Positions 37,383-49,833 are shown, numbered from the stretch's first letter. The stretch: 64,000 nt of DNA from Sepiola atlantica (GCA_963556195.1 OY744532.1:103438583-103502582); one strand, 5' to 3'. Notes: a model not told the origin generated them from the letters alone. Made by a program: numbers and translations.

Positions 37383-37441
<59 letters not shown>
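37383..37441. repeat. (TA)n microsatellite
   Basis: An uninterrupted TA tract. Confidence 0.95.
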
Positions 37442-37442
<1 letters not shown>

Positions 37443-37626
37443 CACTTACATGTGACAGAAAGTTCATCAACAGTATATCATGATTAGACAGGTATACACA
37501 ATAATGTTAAAATATAAAAAAATGTTTTTTTGAAATTCATCAACGTATTAAAGTTGTGTAAACAAAACTGATATAATAACATCTATTCATAATCAATAGA
37601 TTAATCACTAACTATTATCTAGTCCG

Positions 37627-37679
37627 ATAAAGCGGGTAAGACTATGAACTTTAGTAGTTCATAGTCTTACCCGCTTTAT
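37627..37679. repeat. perfect 24-bp hairpin with 5-nt loop
   Basis: Arms 37627-37650 and 37656-37679 are exact reverse complements (ATAAAGCGGGTAAGACTATG... against ...CATAGTCTTACCCGCTTTAT). The loop is TTAGT. A perfect arm match this long is unlikely by chance. It could be a small palindromic insertion or a structured RNA, and it is too short for a typical animal pre-miRNA. Confidence 0.8.
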
Positions 37680-39308
37680 TCACGCGGGTTTCTGATGTAG
37701 CGAGACGGGCGATCCGTCTATCCATCTCTCTCTCTCTGTCTCTCTATGTCTCTATCTCTCTCACGCATATGTTAGTTTCTTTTCTGATTTTGTTTTCTGT
37801 AACTGCATTTCTTAAAAATATAATTTATAAAACCACAGTCATTGTATTTAAGAGATGATCAAACACCTGGGTCTACAACAACGATGGCGGTGACGACAAC
37901 TTAAATGGCGACTCGGTGTAAAACATATTTATACGCTAATCGGTAAGCCTTACTATAACAATATTTTTGGCTTATATCTGTTGTTGACATTGTATCTTAC
38001 GATTGTTTCTTGAATAAGTTACTTACACGAGGGACTGCATGAAGTTTGCCAACATCTATAAGTGTAACTCGTGGTATAGAACTGCGCAGCTTCTAACTTA
38101 GCACAAACGGAGCTTCCACAAGTAGAATTTATTTCCTAGAACTACCAGGCTGTGAAACAACATAACCGCGGTGCTGTTTCCCAACTGACTACAACATGGT
38201 CGTCTTAAATTCCAATGTAAACGAATTCTTGTTTAGCCGTCGTCTTAAATAATCAAAGTCTGCCCAATTTCAACAATCGTTACCAATCATCACGCTTTTG
38301 CCTCACCGTCCATCTGGCAAACTCATTAACCCTTATCCTCGAATGGCCTTTAGCTCTTGATAAATGGAAACTACTTAGTAAAAATAACAACAACATAATA
38401 CAGATCTGCAGTTCGATTCGTTATCCACTTCGCCACGGTCACCCTTCAACGTACGTGTCAACTCTATAGCCAACCCACATATATTGACAATAGACGATTT
38501 ACAGTGAGCTGTTTAATTAGTTAACATAACTGATCGACGCTAACCGGTCAGCTATACTTCTGTATTAATATATACAAGGAGACGAATATTATAGATGTGT
38601 TCACAGACTACTATAATAAAAATGGCGTTGCATATTTTATAGATGTTGAACACTAGAATTAAACATGCATCGTATATTTGAAAAGTTATAAAACCATGCA
38701 AACTGTTCATTTAAATAAATCCTATTTAAAATTCATAAAAGCTGGGGCAATATTTCACGCTGTGTTGGCTCAGAATCGATATAAAAAAATTATTCACGTT
38801 CTTCTTCCATATATAAAATAAAATGAAATAAAATAAAATATTATGTAATGCTAAATAAAACATTCTGTGTTAATATTGCGTTGGTCTTATTTATTAAAGT
38901 TTCTTTCATTGAATTTCTCAATCGAATAGGCATCGACCGTAAAATTATGAAGCTGAATTATATTCGTTATTAATGTGATATGACCGTTTTTCTTTATCGT
39001 ATTATTGTTTTTTACCACAAACGTTTTCGGTCGAGTAACGTTCGATGTCTTAAAGAGAATTGCATGATAATAAATGTTGTTATTACGTGATGCGTCTCTA
39101 CATCTATTTTAATAACAAGCGATAACCTATTACTATACATAAATTGGGTTCATGAACATTTGTTTCCCGGAGGCTTCAATCACACATAATCAATGTTAAA
39201 ATATATATTAGTTCTAGTATTGAGTTATTGCTGATAAAATGTGTTTTACTTGTTCTAATTCACAGTAATGTTTAATTAACTGAACAACTCGCCACTCTCT
39301 CACTTAAC

Positions 39309-39365
<57 letters not shown>

Positions 39366-39519
39366 AGCTCTCATTCTGTATGCTGATTAAAGCACTCGTT
39401 AATATTTCTATATATACTCATGAGCGTCTAGGAAATGAGCGCCCCCAAATTCAGCATTGCCGTATGATTTACATAGGTTATGTACACATGTATGGTGTTG
39501 TGAAGGAAAACTCCCATCT
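37680..39519. other. non-coding; TA tract at 39311-39363
   Basis: I see no gene. About 38195-38270 shares blocks with about 10685-10760. Near 38400-38445 the minus strand has GTGGCGAAGTGGATAACG, an A-box-like sequence that may be the start of another decayed tRNA-derived SINE. Confidence 0.5.
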
Positions 39520-42500
39520 ATCGTCTCCCCAGGTTGCGGATAGGGGAACGGCCTTTAAATATAAAGGTTAGCTGTGAATATCCAATAAGCAGTGCCGGAC
39601 AAAATCGCGGGTTGCCCTTTCGCAAGGCATAGTACCCGGCAGCCACCCTACCAGGGATACGGTTAAGTACTGGAGCCCAACAGTGCAAAACAAAATCCCT
39701 CAACGGCGGAGTTGTCTGTATGTCAGGCTGCAATGGCGGATGAAGGGTTGCAACCAGTCAGGGGGTTCAGTCGTCTCGGTCTCCGTACCACTGAACATAA
39801 ACCTGCCTGGCCAAGATGATGGGTCTGTTGTTTGTGCACCAACTTATCCATGTTAAACAAATCCACGCACAGGCGTCTCTAGAGGCATCAGTAGTGGGAG
39901 AAGAGTTCACGGAGAAAATGGAAGAAAGTCTGGCGGTGATCGGAAGAACGCGGTGGGGACAGGATTGTGATATCTGGAAGTCTTTAGTGTTCAACCGGGA
40001 CGTCCAGCGGCAGATGTTTAGTTCAGTCGCTACGCTCTTGGATCCGGAGCAAGAGAGTGATCTGGCAGTGGCATCTGTGACTGAGCAGCCCTTTCTAGGA
40101 TCAACTCTGCTCACCCTAAATAGGGAGGGGCTAGAAAAGGTGCCCTAAAATAGTTTGCTTCATCTTAACCTGCCTGTAAAAACCGCTTTCAGGGGGTTTC
40201 ACCTTAATTGCGGTCGAAACAATGAATTAAAATTAAAAATGGCATCATGGAATGTCCGTACCCTACTAGACTTACACTTTTCAAGACCCGAAAGAAGAAC
40301 CGCTCTTGTTGCACGAGAGCTACAGAGACTCAACATCGATATTGCAGCGCTTTCAGAAACCCGCCTGTCAGGTGAAGGGTATCTGCGTGAAGAAGGTGGT
40401 GGCTACACTATTTTCTGAAAGGGCTACGAACCTGACAAGCCGCGACTACATGGGGTCGCTTTTGCTATAAAGAACACTTTGATGCTGAGTGAATTACCTG
40501 TCGGCATAAATGAACGCCTTATGACCCTTAGAGTACAAACAGGGCAAAGTTCCTATGTCACAGTAATCAGCGCATATGTTCCACCCTTGCTGCCGATGAA
40601 CAAACCAAGGAAACATTCTACCAAGACCTGGACATACTACTTTCTGCCATCCCGACTGAAGATAAAATCATTATTCTTGGTGATTTTAATGCGAGAGTTG
40701 GTAGGGATTCTCAAATCTGGAGGGGGACCATTGATACAGAGGGCGTTGGTAAAATAAACCCGAATGGAACACTTCTACTTTCAAAGTGTGCTGAATACAA
40801 TCTAATTGTCACTAACACGCTTTTCAGACAAAGAGACAAATACAAGACCACTTGGCAACACCCGCGATCAAAACATTGGCATCTTATAGAATATATTATT
40901 ATTCGCGCACGTGATAGGAGAGATGTTCTAATTACAAAAGCAGCCCCACTCACCGAGGATAGCTGGACAAACCATCCTTTAGTCTTCTCAATAATGAGAA
41001 TAAAACTGCAGTGTAGGAGGAAAAACCACAACACCAAAGAGGCTCAAATTCAACACTAACTTGCTGCAGGATCCAACGAGGCGGCTTCAGCTAAAACAAT
41101 CACTTCTTCAGCATCTGCGGGACCAATACCCCACCAGGGCTGACGAACATTGGCAAAAAATGAAGTTCGCCATTTTAGACGCCTGTGAAGACTCGATTGG
41201 TTTGAATAAATATAAGAATCAAGATTGGTTCGATGAAAATAACCAAGAAATAAAAGAGCTAATCGAGCAAACAAGGAAAGCGCTCGCATCATATCTGAAC
41301 GACCCAAACTCAGAAGCCAAAAAGAAAAAAAACATAGAGAATTAAAAGCCAAAGTACACACAACTACAAGAGCCATTAAAAACAACTGGTGGACGAACAA
41401 ATCTAAAGAGATACAACTTTATGTTGATAAAAACGACATGAAGAATTTCTTTAGTGCAACCAAAATTCTCTATGGTACCAGCACTCAAGGTTTAACACCT
41501 TTGCGAAGCAGGGACGGCTCTCGAATTCTCAAAAATAGTGGTGAAATCTTAGCCCGGTGGAAAGAACACTTTGAAGATCTTTTAAACCGACAATCAATCG
41601 TTGACGACAATGCGATACATCAAATACCGCAACAACCTGTGGACGATTCACTGAACAGAATCCCCTCTCTTGAAGAGGCCAAGATTGCCGTCCTTGTTTT
41701 GAAAAATAATAAGGCTGCCGGTATGGACAAAATCCCTGCCGAAATCTATAAATATGGTGGGCAACGCCTGCATTCACAGCTGCATCAACTTAATGTCAAA
41801 TATGGGTACAGGAGGAAATACCAACTGACTTAAGGGATGGCCTAATTACAACAATCTTCAAGAAGAAAGGTGAAAAAACTGACTGTGGAAATTATAGAGG
41901 TATCACACTACTATCAATAGCTGGAAAAATCCTGGCTGATATCTTAACCAAGAGACTAACACCTCTTGCTGAGTCTGTCTTACCCGAGTCACAATATGGT
42001 TTTCGACCGGCTCGTGACACCAGTGACATGATATTCAGTCTGAGGCAGCTTCAGGAAAAATGCTGAGAGCAACAACAACCTTTATATATGGCTTTCATCG
42101 ATTTTACAAAAGCCTTCGATAGTGTAAGCCGTGAGCTTCTCTGGAAAATTCTATCAAGAGCTGGTTGTCCAGAGAAGTTCATCAGAATGATGAAACTTCT
42201 TCACGACGATATATCTGCAACGGTAATCGCAAATGGCTGCTCTACGGATCCATTCAAAGTAAAATCTGGGGTCAAATAGGGATGTGTAGCTGCACCAACT
42301 TTGTTCTCAATCTTTATTGCGACTATACTGAACGTGTTGGATGGTCAACTACCACCTGGTATATACATAAACTACATAATGGATGGTGGAGTTTACAACA
42401 TAAGACGTCTGAAGGCCAGAACTAAAACAAATGCTCATTCTCTTATTGAATTTCAATATGCAGATGATAATGCAATTTGTGCACTCACTTAAGAGGATAT

Positions 42501-42680
42501 ACAAGCCACGATCAATGCCTTTGCCAATGCATACTCAAAATTAGGATTAAACATCAAGATTAAAGAATGAGGTGTTATTCCAGCCCTCACCTCAAGATAA
42601 CTGCAGAAACCCTCCTAATATTCAGCTGGGCGGAGAATCGCTGCAAAACGTAGATCGCTTTGCATCTGTATATGGTGCTC
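39520..42680 (+). mobile_element. decayed APE-type LINE (RTE/CFDP2-like)
   Basis: The plus strand reads through both LINE domains with several stops and frameshifts. Endonuclease: MASWNVRTLLD (40240), then LNIDIAALSETRLSGEG, HGVAFAIKN, GINERLMTLRVQTG, a GDFNARVGRD region after a frameshift (about 40680), and HWHLIEY (about 40875). RT: CGNYRGITLLSIAGKILADI (about 41885), QYGFRPARDTSDMI, MAFIDFTKAFDSVSRELLWK with motif-A Asp (42088), and FQYADDNAICALT (42450) with an intact YADD. The order APE then RT and the style of these motifs resemble the RTE-type elements often annotated as craniofacial development protein 2-like. The 5' region from 39520 is assigned by position only. Confidence 0.75.
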
Positions 42681-43660
42681 AGGTTCCCGTCGCTAAAAAC
42701 TAGTATTATTTGATTATTGTATGTTACTACTATTACGTTAGGGCAATCTGTAATTAACGTACAACATTTACCAAATGTGTTAGGCAATTTCCGCTGCCTT
42801 GTTACTAATAGACGCGTATAGCCGTTCTGCACCAGTGCCTGCAATCACAGTGTACCAGCACTAAAAGCAATATATAAGCGCTTTTTCGGTGGACATGCAC
42901 ATACCTTGTGTAATAGTAAACACAAATATGCCTACGTTACTCTAGTCTAGAGCAAGTCAGCCTGTTTTGTTTGTTAATATAAAATCTACAAAACCTATGA
43001 TGGTCTGCTTGGGTTGGGAAATGCGTCGTCGAAATATTGATTCCAAATGAAGTGTGAACAATGTTTGAGAAAGGGTCGAAAATGAGACTTCATAAGACTT
43101 AGGGGGTTCCCGTGCTATTAAGTGAACTAATACAAACCTAAACATTGTGTCGGTTATAATTTCAGTATATAGAAATTGGTAATTGCATTCAGCAAATTTT
43201 CTGAAATTGCTACAACTAATGATGCTCTCAACCGAATCAAATCTAGTAAAAATTGGAATTTATATTTGTTGACGACAATTCTGTTTTTTTTAGAAAGTGA
43301 TAATAGAGGCAATAGTGTAGAAATGTGAATGATATTTAACCTCTGATTGACCAATGCATCTATCATTTGTAGTAGTTGTCAGTGATAAATTATTCATTGT
43401 GGATGTTGACTATTGCTTTCTGGAAAGACTAATCATCAAAATTGTTGATCTGCGTTGCCATTTTGATGAAAACTTCCCAATTAATCCCGCATTTTTCGAA
43501 TTGTTGAAGGGTCATTTCCAGATGGAGCTCGGACAGTATGGCTGCTTGTGCTTTAGCATAGGTTGCTTGTGTGGAGAGCTCGTTAGCTTGTTTTAAGATT
43601 TACATAGTTTATTCTATTTATGTGAGCTCTAACCTTTTAATCATGCCTGATACATCATAT
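42681..43660. other. unclassified; possible solo LTR and a 55-codon minus-strand frame
   Basis: LINE similarity stops near 42,680. About 42,720-42,940 starts TGTATGTTAC and has an AATATATAAGCG promoter-like box near 42870; it might be an LTR but lacks clear ends. On the minus strand, about 43610-43440 is open and stop-bounded for ~55 codons, reading ELSTQATYAKAQAAILSELH and then INWEVFIKMATQINNFDD. This is coding-like but I do not recognise it. Confidence 0.35.
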
Positions 43661-44226
43661 TAGTCCATGAGCCAAACCCATAAATTTCATCGATTGGTAC
43701 CACCTGGTGGGACAAAGGGACACTACGTTTTTCTGAAATACCTATGTTTGTAGTTACAGAAAAACTTTGAAGCCAGGCTGGGATCCACAGCTAAAGTGCA
43801 AAAAATCACTATCGATTATGGGTACCCTTGTCAAGAATTGTGCCATAAAAGAATGGGGTGGGGCAAATTAAAACGCCTATAACTCAGTAACTAGAGGGGA
43901 TATATTGACATGTGACCACTCATTTTGTCCCTTACAAAAAAGCCTATGAAATAACATTAGATGTGTTGTAGCCCTGACATAGGTCATTGGAGGTCAAAGG
44001 TCAAATGTCAAAAAAATGAATTTAAAAAAAAATGAAGGTGTAAGTATTATTAGACGAAAATGTGATAACAAAATGAGCATTTCTCTGACAAAGGTAGTCT
44101 TTTCTTGAAGAAAACAATCTAGTCCATTGATAAAAAGTACAAAATAATAAATGTTATGGTGGTTTGATGTCCTGAAAAAACCCCGAAAAATGTATTTTGA
44201 GTATAATCTTTTTTTATATGTTGCTA
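43661..44226 (+). repeat. left terminal inverted repeat (~566 bp)
   Basis: The reverse complement matches 49834-50396. Shared blocks, from outside in: TAGTCCATGAGCCA, TTGGTACCACCTGG, GACAAAGGGACACTA, AGTTACAGAAAAACTTTGAA, AATCACTATCGATTATGGGT, TATAACTCAGTAACTAGAGG, GTCATTGGAGGTCAAAGGTC, GTTATGGTGGTTTGATGTCC and TTTTTTATATGTTGCTA. Confidence 0.9.
43981..44003 (+). promoter_or_regulatory. three AGGTCA half-sites (DR4 + DR1) in left TIR
   Basis: AGGTCA at 43981, 43991 and 43998, with spacers of 4 and 1 nt. AGGTCA-N1-AGGTCA is a textbook nuclear-receptor DR1 site (HNF4, RXR, COUP-TF type) and N4 a DR4 site. They could drive the element's promoter, or they may only be part of a TIR protein-binding site. 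Confidence 0.5.
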
Positions 44227-44292
44227 CAGAAATTATATGTTTTTGGCGAGTCCACAACATTCTTATGAAATTTGCTTTGTTTCAGGTAAAGT

Positions 44293-47200
44293 ATGGAACG
44301 CACTGATGTAAGCATGGAAGAAGGTGAGGTAGAAGAGGCTGAGGGCAACCAATGAACCTGTGAAGCTTTACAAAAACGTCGTCGACATTCTTGTATTTTC
44401 AATTGCTCTGAAAGAGACTCCGATTTGAATTCACCAAAGGATTTGAACTCATGGACACAACTTGTTCGCGCTGCAGAAATGAGATGTTTTGATGCAATTC
44501 TTGATATAGCTATAGCAGCAGGTGATGGATGTGTGCCAGAAATCTTTTATCACCGACAGTGCAGGAATCGTTTCACCAAGAAGCGGGATCTAGATTCTAT
44601 TATAATAAGTGAGGATCCACGAGAACCTGAACAGTCACATACAGGTAGTTCAAAAGTATTCTACAGACGTCAAACCGCAGTCACATCTTCAATATACAGG
44701 GTGTACGAGGCTGTTTGTATCTTCTGTTTGAAGACTAGTAAATATATGAAAAGTACAAACAAAAGAGATCCACTGATTAAATGTGTTAACCTCCAAGCAG
44801 ATAAGACAATCAGAGCTGCTGCTACACATAAAAATGACACCCGAGTTATCGCTCTTCTCTCACGTGATCTTGTAGCTGCCGAGGGTCACTATCACCGTCA
44901 GTGTTACCGTGATTACACCAGACCTCCTAAATCTGGTGATCGTAACAATACCAGAACTTCCTTAAGTATTTTTACCACACCAGAGAACATTGATTCTGAA
45001 CTTCTATATGCTAGAGCTGAAAAACTATGTTATGACAAACTTTTTGATAACATTAGAGATGTACTATTTAAAAAACCGAGGGTTATCAAGTTAACAGAAT
45101 TAACGGAGGACCTTACAAGTTTTCTGCGTGAGATGGGAATCACTGAAATTAAATCTTCAACAAAGAAGCACATTCAAAGGAAGCTCCAGAAGGAATTTGG
45201 TCAGAACATTCACATGATACCTAATGACAGTGGTAAAATTTTAGTGTACCCAGACAATCTGTTAAGAGGTGATCTAGTGAAAGAGAACATGAGATTGAGA
45301 GAAGAGTTAGATATCTTAACAAATGACTCTGTGGACAAAGATGGAATCATTAGCAAAGCATCTCGTTTCATTAGAAATGATGTTAGAAAGATAGATATCA
45401 GCACACCATGGCCTGTCGCAGCTGCAGAGATGTGTGACCCATGTATTTTCATTCCAGATGCATTAAATAACTTTTTGAGAATTATTTTTGTTGGTTCACC
45501 TGTATCTGATGATATTCCTCGAAAAACACAAATACTAATACAGTCTGTTGGACAAGATATTGTGTATGGTGTGACCTGTGCTAGAGTGAAACCACCAAAA
45601 CATATTATTCTCCCCCAAGCTGTGAAAAGCCTCACTGGAAACACCGAACTGATACAAATTCTCAATCGTTATGGACATGGCATTTCATACACAACGATGG
45701 AAGAATTTGATACTGCTCTTGCTCTAAAAAAACTGGAGAGCCACACTGACAATGAATTTGCATTACCCAATGACATTTACCCTAACACAATGGTGACATT
45801 GGCATGGGACAATATTGATAGGTTAGAGGAAACACTCAGCGGAGGGGGCACATCACACAGGGTGAATGGAATTCTAATACAACCAAGAATATATGGCCCA
45901 CATTATTTGCCAACAGCTGATAAAACGACAAGTTCTCTAGAGTCATTTAAAAAGAAAAGAACATTGAGTGTTATACAACCGTGCTTACCACTATATAATG
46001 CTGGAGAACGTGTTGGTCCTTTATCTCGGGCGTACATTGATGTGAAGGATGATGAAATGAACTATGATGTGTATAAGAAAACATTACTTTGGGTTCTTGC
46101 GAGATTGCACAGCTCTGTGAATCAATGTGTTGGTAGTTGGACTGGTTTTCATATCAATGTGCGTGAAAATGAACAAGTTACAGCAGACACTGTTCGATAC
46201 TTACCTACCATAAATGCACCAGCACCAGAACTGTCAACAATGCATGAGATACTGCTACAGTCACAGAAAATCAGACGTGCTTTGTCCCTCCAAAGCATTG
46301 TTCTAGTGTTTGACCAAGCTCTATACGCAAAAGCAACTGAGGTGATTTGGAAACATAAAGACACCTTTTCTGATATCGTTCCAAGGCTGGGTGTGTCCCA
46401 TACAGTATGCACTTTGCTTGGTGTCATAGGGAAGCGGTTTCAGGATGCTGGTTTGAAGGATTTGTGTATTGAATCCGGAGTAATAGCTGACGGTTCGATT
46501 GGTGGGGTCCTTGATGGGCACAAGTACAATCGTGCAGTTAGATTCCACAAACTTCTTTATGAGGCATTACTTCGTCTTGCATGGAGAAGCTTCTGTAAAA
46601 AACAAGACTTTGAAGATAGTTGTGGTGATATTGTGAGCTTGATAGAAGATTTTTCCAGCAATGTATGCTCTGAAATGTTGTCGGAGACTCTCTGTAATCC
46701 ATTGTTTGTGTCTGTGGCTTACCAGTTTTTTGAATATCTTGAAACTCTACGCTTTCAGTCAGGTGAGCTGGCAGCATTTTGGATGTCTTACATAGACCTA
46801 GTAAACATCGTCCTAAATATGCTTCGTGCCTCCCGGGAAGGAAATTGGTGTTTACATTTGCAGTCAGTTCGGGATATGATACCATGGTGCTTCGCATACG
46901 ACCGAATGAATTATGCACGGTACCTTACACATTATTATGCAGAAATGACCCATCTTAAAAAGGAGCACCCTGAGCTTCACAATTTCCTTGATCATGGTGG
47001 ATTCTCAGTTCAGCTTAGTTCCAAGAACCCATTCGGAAGGATCCCAATTGACCAAGCTATTGAGGAAACAGTGAATAAAGACACACAAACAGCAGGAGGC
47101 ACAAAAGGTTTTAGTTTAAAAGCTAGTGCAATTACCAGATACTATCTTACTGCTGAATATCGCAGTTCATTTCTACATTTACTAAGGGATACCCTAGGTA

Positions 47201-49068
47201 CCAATGCTTGTACCGCTGTTATTCATCCAGATTTGAGTGAATCTCGAATGAGAAGAGATGAACGAGACATTACTTCGCTTGTGAATATGTTGGAAAATAT
47301 TTGGGTCAATCCATTCTGTTCTCCAAATCAAGAACTTCTCAACATTTCCACAGGGATTGCTGCTCCTGGAGATATTTCCCATGATCTCTTGACAGCTAAA
47401 GAACTTGGCGAGAACTCATATATTCAGTTCAGAGAAGAAAGACTCGAAAGTCAACCACCAAAAACGAAATTCCATGATCCTATAAAGAAAGCTAACTTAA
47501 AAACATTTACTGACATGAGAGTGAAGAGAACTTATCAGTCTGCTGGGAGAGCAATCATCATCAAAGCCGATAGAGATCTATTTGCTAAGATGATATTGAT
47601 TGCACAAACTCGTGAAGTTGACTTGAAAGAGGTACTTGCACATCGTTTGGGCCCTATTCCATTGGCATTAGCTACACCAGAGGGTACACTACGGAAGACT
47701 GTGAAATCATCTCTCTACAAACACTTGACAAAGGAGTCAACGCCAGTAGAAACAATTCCTGATAATTCTGCATGTATCATAGATGGAATGGCTCTGGTCC
47801 AGAAATTAGATGCAAATCATATGACTTTCACTGATGTAGCTGATACTGTGCTTAATATGGTATTGAGAGAGGGACCAAAATGTAGTCGCATAGATGTTGT
47901 TTTCGATGTTTACCGAGAGCAGTCCATAAAGGATCTAGAGAGGGCTAACAGGGGCTCATCAACTGGAACAGCATACAAGACAATTTCACCTGGACATAAA
48001 ATAACACAGTGGAGAAAATTTCTATGCGCACCGGATAATAAAAATAAACTAATTGAATTCCTAGTGAATAAGTGGAGCAAACCATCACGAATAGAAAGAC
48101 TGGATAACAAATGTATGTTTGTTACAACAGGAAGACTCTGTAAAAAACTGTCATAAGGCTCTGTAGAAAGTGTCAGTTGTCTAGCGTCTTATCAGGAGGA
48201 GGCTGATACACGACTATTGTTGCATGCCGCTCATTGCGCTGCAGCCAAATTTCCTTCAATCATCATAATCTCTGAGGACACAGATGTGTTCGTTCTGTGT
48301 GTTGCCTTTTCATCTAGGCTATCTTGCCCTCTCTATCTGAAAAGTGGAACTAAGACACGCACCAAATTCACTGATATACAGAAAATATCTAAGATGTTAG
48401 GAGAAGACATTTGTCAAGCATTACCAGGTTTGCATGCATTCACTGGTTGTGACACTGTTTCTGCATTTGCTGGTAAAGGGAAGATAGCTGCTTATAAACT
48501 TTTGGCAAAAAACAAGACACATGTTCAGACATTGAAAATGCTTGGATCTGACTGGAGTATATCGGATGAACTTATGGAAAAACTGGAGGCATTCACCTGC
48601 AATATTTACAATTCAAAGACAACTATATCAAGTGTAAATGATCTCAGATTCAACTTATTTTGTGCTCGAAAAGGTGAAGCAGAATCTTGGCAATTACCAC
48701 CATGTTCATCATCTCTTGTCAATCACTGTCGAAGAGCGAATTACCAGTGTGCCATTTGGAAGAGAAGCTTAGAGGTTTCTCCGGAAGTTCCTGATCCGAT
48801 AGGGCATGGTTGGGGTCTTGAAGATGGTAAGCTTATCATTGACTGGAGTTCTGCATCGCCTGCACCAGAAGTGGTGATGGAACTTCTTTCTTGCACATGT
48901 TCGCGGAAGTGCGTCGAGGAAACATGTAGTTGTTTGCGCAACAGACTAAAGTGTACTTATATGTGCAAACTCACAACTTGTACCAACCAAAGTGAAGATA
49001 CAGATGAGAATTATTTGTGTGGTGATAGTTCTCAGGAGGAAGATGAGGATGATGACATGGATATGTGA
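44293..49068 (+). pseudogene. giant TIR-element protein: Cys/His modules, central domain, FEN1-like PIN nuclease, CXC domain
   Basis: One frame of 1,591 codons from ATG 44293, broken only by TGA 44353-44355 (codon 21; a CGA-to-TGA change would explain it) and TAA 48154-48156 (codon 1288). N-terminus: two similar modules, C34-x3-C38...YHRQC (His87/Cys90) and C142-x2-C145...HYHRQC (His199-Cys204). Centre: LAWDNIDRLEETLSGGGTSH (Asp506/Asp509), VLVFDQALYAKA (Asp674), CIESGVIADGS (Glu727), YDRMNYARYL and IPIDQAIEETVNKD. These acidic motifs could be an RNase H-like catalytic core. C-terminus: ACIIDGMALV (Asp1164), RIDVVFDVYRE (Asp1205), QEEADTRLLLH (Glu1303/Asp1305), SEDTDVFVL (Asp1329/Asp1331) and TGCDTVSAFAGKGK (Asp1387), the order of acidic boxes in FEN1/XPG nucleases. 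Then CTCSRKCVEETCSCL...C (1534-1563), a tesmin/TSO1 CXC-type DNA-binding module, and an acidic tail. The second stop cuts the nuclease in two. A TTTGTTTCAG acceptor-like site just before the ATG suggests a 5' UTR intron. Confidence 0.75.
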
Positions 49069-49833
49069 TGATCTGTTTTGTAATGATCTGAATTATGCAT
49101 GATTTTCTGTGGAAGAACAACAAACATTACAATTAAATTTTAATTTGGTTTATAGCGATTCGCCAGTTTAGTTTGTGTCATTCAAGCACTGGAATGCAGG
49201 ATTAAGTAACATCCAGAAATGATAGAGAACGTGGGTGCAATGCCATCTAGAATATTAATGTAAATAGAGGTTGCGACTTATTGATCTTTCCTGGCCTATA
49301 TAATGACTTATTAATAGGGATATCATCTAATTAAATATGAAAGTCTGCTGATGGGGGCCTTTCCAGTGGCACACATAGGTTATTTGTATAAATAGTCTTT
49401 CTTAGTTTCTAGCTACTTGGATTTTGCATACACTTTTCTACAGAGGTGGGACACCGGTACTTCCCAAAATGACTTTTTAAAAATGGCCTGAAGTAGATCA
49501 GTCTTCCCTGAAACTGGGTCTCAGAAATGTCAATATGATAACTAATATTACTTCAAGGGCATTAACTGGTAACAAATAACTCATTTTAGATTCCATATAC
49601 CGATAGGTGACAATTAGAAAGGCATCTCTGATGCCTTTCTGATTTGCACCTCGATTCGATAAAAAACTGAGGAAATTGACCTTTTGACCTTTGATGACCC
49701 ACATAAAATGTTGGTATACGCATAAGATGACCCTTCATTTGTACCTTAGTGTATAAGCAATAGAATGAATAGTCCTTCATTAAAAGTTATTTGAAAGTTT
49801 TGAAATTATCACAGTTTACCTTTCCCTTACCCC
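49069..49833. other. 3' non-coding part of the TIR element
   Basis: AT-rich sequence between the stop codon and the right TIR. It has AATTAAATTTTAATT near 49131 but no clear AATAAA. Another half-site pair (TTTTGACCTTTGATGACC) lies near 49679-49699, close to but outside the right TIR. Confidence 0.6.

Noticed and set aside
39767..40148. Opposing frames of 110-115 codons at the 5' end of the plus-strand LINE
   Set aside because: Neither shows a recognisable motif. They lie in the presumed LINE 5' region, and both cannot be genes.
45210..48110. Minus-strand frames of 60-150 codons inside the large TIR-element gene
   Set aside because: They are antisense shadows of the well-supported plus-strand frame.
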